From contig NZ_KB903715.1 in the NCBI RefSeq assembly GCF_000379785.1, forward strand, positions 146-64,145: a DNA stretch of 64,000 nucleotides, in the 5' to 3' direction. Below are positions 37,090 through 47,612 of this stretch, one piece after another. Positions within the stretch are counted from its first letter, which is position 1. Every line of letters begins with the position of its first letter. A program made the position numbers and the translations under genes. This DNA is from Gallibacterium anatis DSM 16844 = F 149 (GTDB taxonomy: Bacteria; Pseudomonadota; Gammaproteobacteria; Enterobacterales; Pasteurellaceae). The notes below the pieces were generated by a model, which was not told the origin of the DNA, searched no databases, and was given only the letters and a program-made list of their open reading frames with translations.

Positions 37090-38505
37090 ATGGATAAAAA
37101 TATTATTTTGATGAGTGATTCATATAAATACTCTCATTCACGCCAATATCCACCACAAATGACTTATATGCATCACTACATTGAAAGTCGTGGCGGACGT
37201 TACGGTTATACCCAATTTTTCGGTTTACAGTATTATCTGAAAAAATACCTTTGCCAGCCGATCACACAAGCAATGATTGATGAAGCGGAACAAATTATGC
37301 GTTTGCACGGTTTGCCGTTTGATCGTGAAAATTGGCAATATATTTTGCAGCAGCATCAAGGTTATTTGCCGTTAAAAATCAGAGCAGTGCCGGAAGGCAG
37401 TTTGGTGAATAATCACAATGTGTTGCTTACCGTTGAGAACACTGACCCTCGTTGTGCGTGGTTGGTGAGTTTCTTTGAAACCTTGTTGTTAAAAGTTTGG
37501 TATCCGTGTACGGTTGCGACTTTATCCAACTCTTATCATCGCATTTGTCGCAAATTCCTGCAGGAAACTGCCGACAGCTTGGATGCCTTGCCGTTTATGT
37601 TGCACGATTTTGGTTATCGCGGTGTATCAAGTGAAGAGAGTGCGCAGCTTGGCGGTGCAGCACATCTGCTGAATTTCAAAGGTACGGATAACGTTGGGGC
37701 ATTATTGATGTTGCGCCAATATTACCACGCAGAAATGGCAGGTTTCAGTGTGCCGGCAGCGGAACACAGCACCATCACTTCGTGGTCAAAAGCGCGCGAA
37801 GTAGAGGCTTACGAGCATTTATTGGACACTTATCAAAATTCTGTCATTTCCATTGTGGTTGACAGTTACGACTATTACAAAACCATTGAAGAGGTGTTCT
37901 GTGGCAAATTAGCGGAAAAAGTGAAACAGCGTAAATTTCCGCTCGTGCTTAGACCGGACAGCGGCGATGCGATTAGCAATGTGCTTTTTGCTTGCGAACG
38001 TTTGGAAAACACTTTTGGTGTTACCGTTAACAGCAAAGGTTACAAGGTGTTGAATAATGTCAAAGTGCTACAAGGCGACGGCATTAATGAAAACAGTGCT
38101 TGGGATTTGTTGAAAGCGTTAAAAGATAATCAATATTCAGTGGAAAATGTGATTTTGGGTTGCGGCGGTTCTTTATTGCAAGGCAATCTCACCACCAGCA
38201 TCAATCGTGATACACACCGTTTTGCGATGAAATGCAGTTGCGTCATAACCGAAGGTAAATTGGTGGATGTTTATAAAGCACCGATTACCGACAAAGGCAA
38301 GGTGAGCAAAAAAGGGCGTTTGGATTTGATCTGGAACGGGGAAAAATATCAAACGATCAATATCGATCATCTGCCGTTAAATCAATATGCCGAAAACTCA
38401 ATGATGCAGACCGTTTTTGAGAACGGAAAATTATTAGTGGATTGGTGTTTGGACGATATTCAGTATAATGCACAGAAAAATCAACCTAAAATCGAACAGC
38501 AGTAA
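37090..38505 (+). CDS. nadV: Nicotinamide phosphoribosyltransferase
   Basis: Makes NMN from nicotinamide and PRPP, bypassing the need for NAD or nicotinamide riboside (V factor). The 471-residue length fits NAMPT/NadV. Family segments are SDSYKYSHSRQYP, FMLHDFGYRGVSSEESAQLG, FKGTDNVGALLML, VPAAEHSTITSW, PLVLRPDSGD, LQGDGIN and LGCGGSLLQ. It starts 13 nt after the lipoprotein gene and ends 11 nt before the kinase-like gene. It predicts V-factor-independent growth if an NMN adenylyltransferase is present. Confidence 0.95.
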   Translation: MDKNIILMSDSYKYSHSRQYPPQMTYMHHYIESRGGRYGYTQFFGLQYYLKKYLCQPITQAMIDEAEQIMRLHGLPFDRENWQYILQQHQGYLPLKIRAVPEGSLVNNHNVLLTVENTDPRCAWLVSFFETLLLKVWYPCTVATLSNSYHRICRKFLQETADSLDALPFMLHDFGYRGVSSEESAQLGGAAHLLNFKGTDNVGALLMLRQYYHAEMAGFSVPAAEHSTITSWSKAREVEAYEHLLDTYQNSVISIVVDSYDYYKTIEEVFCGKLAEKVKQRKFPLVLRPDSGDAISNVLFACERLENTFGVTVNSKGYKVLNNVKVLQGDGINENSAWDLLKALKDNQYSVENVILGCGGSLLQGNLTTSINRDTHRFAMKCSCVITEGKLVDVYKAPITDKGKVSKKGRLDLIWNGEKYQTINIDHLPLNQYAENSMMQTVFENGKLLVDWCLDDIQYNAQKNQPKIEQQ

Positions 38506-38516
38506 TTTGGTGGAGT

Positions 38517-39248
38517 ATGCATTTTTCTGATTATGTGGAAAAGTTGGTCGCGGAAAACCCGAAAGAACGGGTTTTCCCTTTTCAATTTGAGGGCAAAAAA
38601 TATTGGCTAAAACAGGTGGAGCGCACCAGTGGCGCAATGCGATTGTTGAAGCCTAATCCACAAGCAGCATTGGAACGTGAAATTAAAACATTGCAATATC
38701 TTAATCAACAACAGGCGGCGGTTGCCAAGCTGGTGTTGGTGCGTGAGCATTATTTTGTGATTGAAGATGTCGGGCAGTCGGTCAAACGTTATATTTATGA
38801 CCGAAATATCGCCCCTGAATTTAAACAACGTTTATTGCACGATGCTGCGTTGGCGTTGGCAAATCTACATCAAAAAAAACTCTATCACGGCAGACCGGCG
38901 ATTCGTGATATGGGTTGGTTGGAAGACGGCGTGCGTTTTATCGATTTTGAGTCGAAAGTGTTCAGCCATAATTTAAATAAACAACAGGCGCGTGACTTGC
39001 TGTTTTATATTCATAGTCTTTATGTCAGTGAAGAGATTTCCGATCAGGAAATTGAGCAAAGCATTGCGGTTTATCGCCAAAACGGTGGCGAGCAGCAGTG
39101 GCAATACACTTGTTGCTTGGTGCAGAAATACCGTTGGCTCTATTATCTGTTATTGCCGTTTACGCCAATTGCGAGAACGGATTTAATCGCCTTAATGAAA
39201 CTGTTTAAATTTTTCTTGTATTATCAAAAGGATAAAAATAGACAATGA
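38517..39248 (+). CDS. Kinase-like fold protein, unknown substrate
   Basis: A 243-residue cytoplasmic protein resembling the lipopolysaccharide/Bud32-type kinase fold. Seen: the lysine region KYWLKQVERTSG, a glutamate helix (ALEREIKTLQYL), and HGRPAIRDMGWLEDGVRFID with FE after it, corresponding to the catalytic and metal loops. The usual HxD aspartate is Arg (HGR), a variant I believe recurs in this family, so catalysis is uncertain. Its last 4 nt overlap the ferredoxin gene. Confidence 0.65.
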   Translation: MHFSDYVEKLVAENPKERVFPFQFEGKKYWLKQVERTSGAMRLLKPNPQAALEREIKTLQYLNQQQAAVAKLVLVREHYFVIEDVGQSVKRYIYDRNIAPEFKQRLLHDAALALANLHQKKLYHGRPAIRDMGWLEDGVRFIDFESKVFSHNLNKQQARDLLFYIHSLYVSEEISDQEIEQSIAVYRQNGGEQQWQYTCCLVQKYRWLYYLLLPFTPIARTDLIALMKLFKFFLYYQKDKNRQ

Positions 39249-39502
39249 AAGTTTATCAGGTGCATTTGAAACAACGGCAACAGACATTGTTGCACGATAA
39301 TCAAATCTCTTTATTGGAAAATCTGGAACAGCATCAGATTGCACACGAATATCAATGCCGCTCCGGTTATTGCGGTGCTTGTCGGGCGAAGATGCTGCAA
39401 GGTTCGGTGCGTTATCGCCAACCGCCATTGGCTTTTTTGCAACCGGATGAAATTCTGCTCTGTTGTTGTCAGTTGGAACAGGATATTGTGTTGGATTTAT
39501 AG
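39245..39502 (+). CDS. yfaE: 2Fe-2S ferredoxin, YfaE-like
   Basis: An 85-residue plant-type ferredoxin. The cluster ligands are in CRSGYCGACRAKML (C-x4-C-x2-C) with the fourth in LLCCCQ. YfaE maintains the diferric-tyrosyl cofactor of ribonucleotide reductase NrdB in E. coli, where it sits beside nrdB. Here it is instead coupled to nadV and the kinase-like gene. ATG overlaps the preceding stop. Confidence 0.85.
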   Translation: MKVYQVHLKQRQQTLLHDNQISLLENLEQHQIAHEYQCRSGYCGACRAKMLQGSVRYRQPPLAFLQPDEILLCCCQLEQDIVLDL

Positions 39503-39580
39503 CGGATTGCCGCTTTCAGCAAAAATTCCTCTTCATTTCGTGTAAAAAATTTATCGCATAAAATCACATAAAAAGTACAT

Positions 39581-39617
39581 AAAAATGGGGCGTTGTAATC
39601 TGCGCCCCATTGTTTTA
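39581..39617. terminator. Bidirectional terminator between yfaE and the adhesin
   Basis: Stem AATGGGGCG / CGCCCCATT with a 10-nt loop, A-rich before and TGTTTTA after. It separates two convergent units. Confidence 0.8.
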
Positions 39618-39639
39618 CGTCATTGCAATATCGGTTGAA

Positions 39640-41307
39640 TTAGAATTCGTAACCCACACCGGCACCGACACCATATTTACCGTTGGAGTCACTGGTTCCG
39701 GAAAGTTTCAAAATCACATTGCCTTTTTCATTGGTATGCGATACCCCGATTGCCACCGCAGATTCACCGCCGTAGCTGCCTCCGGCAACTGCCACCATTG
39801 ATTTACCGCTGTGCATAGCGTGCGGTAAATTGCCGACCGCAATCGCTGCTGCAGTACCGGCATCGGAATGTTTTTCCATTTTTTTCTTCATACGGTTAAG
39901 TTGGCTTACATTGACTGCATCGTGAGGTTGTACGCCGTCTGCAACGTTGCTGATACGATTGCCGCCGTTATCCAAACCACGAGAAGTTAAAGAAACCGGC
40001 GCTTGGTTGTTGCTGTTTACGCTGATGCCGCCGGCATTGACAGTGGTGTGTTGGCTGCCGTTGTTGACGCTAACACTTTCGGCACTGACTTTAGTCGATT
40101 GTTTGCCGTTATTAACAGTCACACTTTCGGCGTCCATTTTGGTGGATTTGCCGTTCTCGCCTTTGCTTAAGGTGACGCTTTCGGTGGTAATATCTTTGGC
40201 TAATCTTAATTTCAAGCCATCATCCGCTTTTTCTACGCCGATATTAGCGTTGTGAGATAAACCGGTTGCACCGCCTGTAATGTTTACAGTATCACCGCTT
40301 TTCACTTGCGTTGCTTCACCGACATCACCTTTCACGTTAAAATCAGTGCCGCCACCGCTATTGGTTGCGGAGATAACAAAGGTGTTATCTGCTCCCTCTT
40401 TTTTCTTGATAGAAACATTATCACCGGCTTCATATTTAGCAGCAGAGATTTTGTTGTTGTCATCAATAGTAATATTTTCTCCGGCTGTGTAGGTAGTATC
40501 TTTTGCCGAAATTTTGCCGTCTTTATCTATCGTAATATTATCGCCAGCGGTGTACTTCGTGTCAGTAGCAGAAATGTTACCGTTATCGATAGTGACATTC
40601 TCCCCTGGGGTATAGGTGGTGTCTTTGGCGGAAATGGTGATATGCGTTACACCCTCTTTTTCTTCGGTCTTAACAGTCACATTATCGCCTGCCTCAAAAG
40701 AATACGTAGCTGCATTACCTGTATTCGTATTGGCAGCCGTCACGGTTATCGTGCCATAGTCAGGTTTTGTTGAATCATCCTGTTTGGTAATGGTTACACC
40801 ATCACCAGCCTTAATACCATTAAAGAGAGCACCTCGTAATTGACGAAGGTTAACTGCGTCTGTATCATGCGTTCCATCGGCTACATATTGAACTTGACGA
40901 ATATAGGTTGCTGTTTGCGCGCCTTGTTTATTATAGAGCTTGCTACCAAAGGATACTGGGCCACGTAAAATATCGTTGTCCGCACCAGTTTTGCCATTAC
41001 CGTTGACACTAAGCTTTGTTTCACTGTACGGTGCTTTTTCAACCTCAACAACATCTTCGGGCAAGGACTCTGATTCCATCCCCAGTGCTACGCCATAATC
41101 GGAAGAGGCTACTGACCATGCGCCGACTGCTACACCTTCCTTAGCTGCTACTTTTGCCCAATAGCCGACCGCAACCGCATCTTTAGCCAATGCCTTCGAC
41201 TCACGACCTAACGCTACAGCTTGCTTTGCTTTTGCCTGTGAAAGCAATCCACCGGCCAATGCGGCTTCTTCCGTCGCTTCCGCCCCCCGGACCGATAGCT
41301 GTCGCAT
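39640..41307 (-). CDS. YadA-type trimeric autotransporter adhesin, C-terminal part
   Basis: The bulk of a surface adhesin. The first 100 residues of this frame carry YadA head repeats (QAVALGRES, DAVAVGYWAK, EGVAVGAWS, YGVALGMES). Then comes a stalk with about 21-residue repeats (YTAGENITIDD type) and SAESVSVNNGS-type repeats. Neck motifs (DAVNLRQL, DAVNVSQLNRM) precede the membrane anchor ending KYGVGAGVGYEF with terminal Phe. The ATG at 41307 is only a frame artefact; coding enters from the N-terminal part across a G6 tract at 41283-41288 where the frame shifts. It needs both G tracts corrected to be made. Confidence 0.88.
   Translation of the reverse strand: MRQLSVRGAEATEEAALAGGLLSQAKAKQAVALGRESKALAKDAVAVGYWAKVAAKEGVAVGAWSVASSDYGVALGMESESLPEDVVEVEKAPYSETKLSVNGNGKTGADNDILRGPVSFGSKLYNKQGAQTATYIRQVQYVADGTHDTDAVNLRQLRGALFNGIKAGDGVTITKQDDSTKPDYGTITVTAANTNTGNAATYSFEAGDNVTVKTEEKEGVTHITISAKDTTYTPGENVTIDNGNISATDTKYTAGDNITIDKDGKISAKDTTYTAGENITIDDNNKISAAKYEAGDNVSIKKKEGADNTFVISATNSGGGTDFNVKGDVGEATQVKSGDTVNITGGATGLSHNANIGVEKADDGLKLRLAKDITTESVTLSKGENGKSTKMDAESVTVNNGKQSTKVSAESVSVNNGSQHTTVNAGGISVNSNNQAPVSLTSRGLDNGGNRISNVADGVQPHDAVNVSQLNRMKKKMEKHSDAGTAAAIAVGNLPHAMHSGKSMVAVAGGSYGGESAVAIGVSHTNEKGNVILKLSGTSDSNGKYGVGAGVGYEF
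40436..40634 (-). repeat. Tandem ~63-bp coding repeats in the adhesin stalk
   Basis: Three imperfect copies encode TxYTxGxNxTIDxxxxISA units of about 21 residues. Such stalk repeats can expand or contract by recombination and change adhesin length. Confidence 0.7.
41283..41288 (-). repeat. G6 homopolymer, second frame break in the adhesin
   Basis: Six C on the plus strand. Reading GPG then GAEATEEAALAGG requires five G; with six the frame runs to a stop at 41201. A shift between 5 and 6 G could be slippage or a sequencing error. Confidence 0.7.
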
Positions 41308-42233
41308 AATTCGCTGTTGCTTTAGCTATATATCCTATCGCTACCGGTGCCATGATGTTATTTTGTGTCATTGCATACTTCCAACCGAAATTTGACATAA
41401 CGATGTTAGCCGTATGCTCTCCGCTGGCACCACCACCGGATTGCTCAATCAATTTTTCATAGCTGGCAATACCGACAGAATCAAACCACCATTTATACTC
41501 ATTGAATAAAATAGGATCTACTTTATCCATTCGTTGGTATTCTGTTTGCGAAGCATCATAGACCCCAAATTTATTAGGAAAATGTTTTTGTAAATATTCC
41601 GCATAATGAAAAGACCCCGGTGTATACAGCGAATCGGCAAATGCCGTCGCTGCCTCCAGAGAATTGGCGGCAACCGCTCTCGAACCTAACGCAATAGACA
41701 ATTCTCCCATGGCCACAGAATCAAGCCCCATCGCAATACTTTGCGCATTGGCTAAATTATTCTTACCAACTGTAATTGCCGCCGATGTCATCCCGGTCTG
41801 TTCTCGTTCCGTAGGTACTGTTCTGTTAAATACTCCAATACCTACACTACCATTACCGTACACTCTGTTCTGATAACCCATCCCCATACTTACTCCATTG
41901 CCAGGACTAAGCACTGTATTATCATTCCCAAAAGCATACGCCTGACCGGCATAGTCATTATTAATCCCATAAATAATCCCGCTATTACTTTGCGTACTAA
42001 TATTCTTGTTTCTCTCACCTATCTGAGGTTCTTCAATCGTACCTGCCCGTACAGACACCGCCCCTATTTTGATCCCCTCACTACCGGAGTGTAACGTCGT
42101 GCCCCCAAAGAAAGAAGTAAACCAAGTCTTTTCTTCATCAGTTAATCCATCCGTGTTACCGCTTTCCACAACTTTCTTTAATACCGCCGCTTGGTCAACA
42201 GCCGCATTTGCCGTTAAGGGCAAAAGACTAATA

Positions 42234-42241
42234 CCCCCCCC
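42234..42241 (-). repeat. G8 homopolymer in the adhesin signal-peptide region
   Basis: Eight C on the plus strand. With nine (or six) G the signal peptide reads LGGGISLLPLTANAA in frame; with eight it stops at FCP. This is the classic architecture of slipped-strand phase variation. Confidence 0.85.
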
Positions 42242-42559
42242 AAGAGAATTCCTGTTAAAACAATAAGTTGCGAACGTTTACGATAATAAGCGGCAACCTG
42301 ATTTAATTTCATTTTGAACTCCTTATTTCCAACGAATTTAATAAATAGACACTTCATTTGACATCATAAAACCATACCGCTTTCTTGTTAAATTTTTAAT
42401 TAAAGATCTGTTAACCAAATCACAAATTTTTCTTAAATTTACATTTAATCTTTTGCAAAAAGTGAAGAAATTTGCTGCTAAAACGAAATAGCATTTGTCA
42501 GCGTTTTTTTATTTTGCTATATTTCGCTTCGAAATTTAAAAGGAGCGATTCAAAACATA

Positions 42560-43333
42560 ATGGCTACTAAAAGAAACACTAAACAACGCCGTCACGCCAT
42601 TCTTAAATGCCTTGAAGAGCAAGGCGAAGTGACAGTTGAACAGCTTGTCAATCAATTTGAAACATCAGAAGTTACGATTCGTAAGGATCTGTCCGCATTG
42701 GAACAAAACGGCTTATTACTGCGCCGTTACGGCGGTGCGGTGTTAATGCCGGCAGAGGTGTTGGCGGAAGAGGAGATTGAAGCGCTTTCACCGCAGAAAG
42801 TGGCTATTGCCAAAATTGCCGCCGCCCAAATTCGTGATCACAACCGCATTATTATCGACACCGGTAGCACCACTTCCGCATTAATCAGCCAGCTGAATAA
42901 AAAACAGGGCTTGGTGGTGATGACCAATTCGTTAAGCGTTGCCGCTGAATTGCGCCAGTTGGAGAATGAACCGACTTTATTAATGACCGGCGGCACTTGG
43001 GATGCCTCGTCCGATTCATTTCAGGGCAAAGTGGCGGAGCAGGTGCTTCGTTCCTATGATTTTGACCAATTATTTATCGGTGCGGACGGCATTGATTTGC
43101 AGCGTGGCACGACAACCTTTAATGAATTGGTCGGTTTGAGTCGTGTTATGGCGGAGGTTTCACGTGAAGTGATTGTGATGGTGGAATCGCAAAAAATCGG
43201 ACGTAAAATGCCAAATTTGGAACTGACTTGGCAACAGATTAACTGTTTGATCACCGATGATCATATTGATGCGGCGGTTAAACAACAGATTGAAAATCTT
43301 GGTGTAGACGTGCTTATTGCCGCTACAAACTAA
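42560..43333 (+). CDS. DeoR-family regulator, GlmR-like
   Basis: A 257-residue repressor/activator. The N-terminal winged helix-turn-helix ([40 protein letters not shown]) is followed by a sugar-phosphate sensing domain with [25 protein letters not shown] and [12 protein letters not shown]. It lies 22 nt upstream of glmS on the same strand, so it probably controls amino-sugar synthesis in response to a hexosamine phosphate, as proposed for DeoR regulators beside glmS elsewhere. Confidence 0.85.
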   Translation: MATKRNTKQRRHAILKCLEEQGEVTVEQLVNQFETSEVTIRKDLSALEQNGLLLRRYGGAVLMPAEVLAEEEIEALSPQKVAIAKIAAAQIRDHNRIIIDTGSTTSALISQLNKKQGLVVMTNSLSVAAELRQLENEPTLLMTGGTWDASSDSFQGKVAEQVLRSYDFDQLFIGADGIDLQRGTTTFNELVGLSRVMAEVSREVIVMVESQKIGRKMPNLELTWQQINCLITDDHIDAAVKQQIENLGVDVLIAATN

Positions 43334-43355
43334 TTTATTGAAAAAGGAAAAAATT

Positions 43356-45188
43356 ATGTGTGGAATTGTTGGTGCAGTCGCACAACGTGATGTTGCAGAA
43401 ATTTTAATTCAAGGCTTACACCGTTTAGAGTATCGTGGTTACGATTCCGCTGGTGTGGCAGTGGTGGATGCTAACCATAACTTACAACGTGTTCGCCGAG
43501 TTGGTAAAGTGAAAGCGTTGGATGAAGCGGTGGAAAAACAGCCGTTAATCGGTGGTACAGGGATTGCACATACACGTTGGGCAACGCACGGTGAACCGTC
43601 TGAAATCAATGCGCATCCGCATATGTCGGGTGATATTGCGGTGGTGCATAACGGTATTATCGAAAATTATCAAGAGCTTAAAGCAGAATTACAACAACGT
43701 GGCTATCAATTTGTTTCACAAACCGACACCGAAGTGATTGCGCATTTGGTGCATTGGGAATTTGATCACTGCCACGATTTGTTAAAAGCAGTGCAACAAG
43801 CGGTAACGCAATTAACCGGTGCTTATGGTATGGTGGTGATGCACCGCCAACAACCGGAACATTTAATTGCCGCCCGTTCCGGCAGCCCATTGGTTATCGG
43901 TTATGGCGTCGGTGAAAACTTCCTTGCTTCCGACCAGTTGGCACTGTTAAACGTGACTCGCCGTTTCAGTTTCTTGGAAGAGGGCGATGTGGCGGAAATT
44001 ACGCGTCGCAGCGTCACCATTTATAACCGTTTAGGCGAAAAAGTGGAACGTCCGATTTCAGAATCAAATTTAGAACAGGATGCAGCGGATAAAGGGCAAT
44101 TCCGTCACTTTATGCAGAAAGAGATTTTTGAACAGCCGACCGCGATTATTAATACGTTGGAAGGTCGTATTGCGCACGACAGCGTGATTGTCGAAAGTAT
44201 CGGCAGCAAAGCCAAATCTATTTTGGAAAATGTCAAACACGTGCAGATTGTGGCGTGCGGTACCTCCTACAATTCAGGAATGGTCGCGCGTTACTGGTTT
44301 GAAGCATTGGCAGGTGTGAGTTGTGATGTGGAAATTGCTTCCGAATTCCGTTATCGCAAATTTGTTACACGTCCGAACAGCCTGTTATTAACGCTTTCTC
44401 AATCCGGTGAAACCGCTGATACTTTGGCAGCATTACGTTTGGCAAAAGAGAAAGGTTATATGGCGGCGATGACCATTTGTAATGTTGCCGGTTCATCGTT
44501 GGTGCGTGAGTCCGATTTAGCGTTTATGACGCGTGCCGGTGTGGAAATCGGTGTGGCTTCAACCAAAGCCTTTACCACACAATTGGTGTCAATGTTGATG
44601 TTGGTGGTGGCGATTGGTAAATTGAACGGCAGCATTTCGCCGGAAAAAGAGAAAGAGATCGTGCAAGCATTGCACACTGTGCCGACCGACATTGAAAAAG
44701 CGTTGGTGTTCGATAAACAGATCGAAAAATTGGCAGAAGATTTTGCAGAAAAACATAACGCGTTGTTCTTAGGGCGTGGTGAATTTTATCCAATCGCAAT
44801 GGAAGCGGCATTGAAATTAAAAGAAATTTCTTATATTCACGCAGAAGCCTATGCCGCCGGTGAATTGAAACACGGGCCGTTGGCATTGATTGATGCCGAT
44901 ATGCCGGTGATTGTGGTGGCACCGAACAATGATTTGTTGGAAAAAGTGAAATCTAACATTGAAGAAGTGCGTGCCAGAGGCGGTCAATTATATGTGTTTG
45001 CTGATGCGGAAGCCGGTTTCCAAGACAGTGATAATATGAAAATTATTACAATGCCGAAAGTGAATGAAATCACCGCACCGATTTATTACACCGTGCCGAT
45101 GCAGTTGCTCTCCTATTATGTGGCGATTATTAAAGGTACGGATGTTGACCAACCTAGAAATTTAGCGAAAGCGGTAACGGTTGAGTAA
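43356..45188 (+). CDS. glmS: Glutamine:fructose-6-phosphate aminotransferase (isomerizing)
   Basis: Makes glucosamine 6-phosphate from fructose 6-phosphate and glutamine, committing carbon to cell wall and LPS. A 610-residue protein: N-terminal nucleophile Cys2 ([12 protein letters not shown]), [10 protein letters not shown]-type segment ([18 protein letters not shown]), then two SIS domains with [15 protein letters not shown] and [13 protein letters not shown], and the C-terminal [14 protein letters not shown] 43356 must be used so that Cys follows Met. No glmS ribozyme is present upstream. Confidence 0.97.
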   Translation: MCGIVGAVAQRDVAEILIQGLHRLEYRGYDSAGVAVVDANHNLQRVRRVGKVKALDEAVEKQPLIGGTGIAHTRWATHGEPSEINAHPHMSGDIAVVHNGIIENYQELKAELQQRGYQFVSQTDTEVIAHLVHWEFDHCHDLLKAVQQAVTQLTGAYGMVVMHRQQPEHLIAARSGSPLVIGYGVGENFLASDQLALLNVTRRFSFLEEGDVAEITRRSVTIYNRLGEKVERPISESNLEQDAADKGQFRHFMQKEIFEQPTAIINTLEGRIAHDSVIVESIGSKAKSILENVKHVQIVACGTSYNSGMVARYWFEALAGVSCDVEIASEFRYRKFVTRPNSLLLTLSQSGETADTLAALRLAKEKGYMAAMTICNVAGSSLVRESDLAFMTRAGVEIGVASTKAFTTQLVSMLMLVVAIGKLNGSISPEKEKEIVQALHTVPTDIEKALVFDKQIEKLAEDFAEKHNALFLGRGEFYPIAMEAALKLKEISYIHAEAYAAGELKHGPLALIDADMPVIVVAPNNDLLEKVKSNIEEVRARGGQLYVFADAEAGFQDSDNMKIITMPKVNEITAPIYYTVPMQLLSYYVAIIKGTDVDQPRNLAKAVTVE

Positions 45189-45215
45189 GTTAAAAGCAAA
45201 TTGGAGCAAAATAAG

Positions 45216-45251
45216 AATGGTGAATAGCGTTTGCTTTTCACCATTTTTTAT
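45216..45251 (+). terminator. Terminator of glmS
   Basis: Stem AATGGTGAA / TTCACCATT with a 12-nt loop and TTTTTATTT tail. Confidence 0.75.
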
Positions 45252-45273
45252 TTCAAGATTTGGGTTTCGTAGA

Positions 45274-47189
<1,916 letters not shown>

Positions 47190-47216
47190 AGCACTTTCCT
47201 GTAAGTTAGAACGATG

Positions 47217-47612
47217 TTATTTACTAAAAGGATAACGTATCCCGGTATAGATTAAATTACCCCATCCCAATAAAAAGCAGAGACCGCCGAACGGCGTAAG
47301 ATGCGCTAAACTTTTATTACCAGTAATAGCTAAACAATATAAGCTAAAACAGAATAATACAATACCACAAAGCCAACAATAACCGCTAAAAGCAATTTTT
47401 TTAGTTAATTTTTTATCATTAGACGGCAATAATGAGAATATAGCAATGCAGAACAATGCCAATGTATGAAAAACTTGGTAATCCCAACCAATCTCCAGCC
47501 AGAGTAGTGCCTGTTCGGAAAGTTGTTCACTTAATACGTGAGATGAAAATGCACCGAAAGCAACACAAAAAAAGCCGTTGAGTGCGGTGAAAATTAAAAA
47601 ACGTTTAAACAT
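47217..47612 (-). CDS. DUF423 membrane protein
   Basis: A 131-residue protein with four membrane helices, typical of the DUF423/YgdD family: GFFCVAFGAFSSHVL near the start and HLTPFGGLCFLLGWGNLIYT near the end. Function is not known. Its ATG overlaps the gcvA stop (TAATG). The gcvA-ygdD-rlmM order matches E. coli, which strengthens the calls. Confidence 0.92.
   Translation of the reverse strand: MFKRFLIFTALNGFFCVAFGAFSSHVLSEQLSEQALLWLEIGWDYQVFHTLALFCIAIFSLLPSNDKKLTKKIAFSGYCWLCGIVLFCFSLYCLAITGNKSLAHLTPFGGLCFLLGWGNLIYTGIRYPFSK

Larger units (their letters stand above)
41201..42312 (-). pseudogene. Trimeric autotransporter adhesin, N-terminal part, currently out of frame
   Basis: The true start is ATG 42312 with AAGGAG about 7 nt upstream. 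It encodes MKLNQVAAYYRKRSQLIVLT, a signal-peptide-like start, but after the G8 tract (42234-42241) it hits a stop within a few codons. One more G would join it to the 340-codon frame that begins LPLTANAAVDQ, whose AxA cleavage site and YadA-like passenger (SIAMGLDSVAMGELSIALGS) follow. That frame ends at 41201 because of a second shift at the G6 tract. The locus is therefore phase OFF as sequenced, and would remain truncated until the second tract also changes, unless that one is an assembly error. Confidence 0.8.

Noticed and set aside
40306-40773. Long plus-strand ORF within the adhesin
   Set aside because: It is the complement of the stalk repeats; repeated coding sequence keeps the opposite frame open by chance. 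No ribosome binding site and no recognisable protein.
43200-43356. glmS ribozyme or riboswitch
   Set aside because: Only 22 nt separate the regulator from glmS, too little for a ribozyme, and this class is not expected in gammaproteobacteria.
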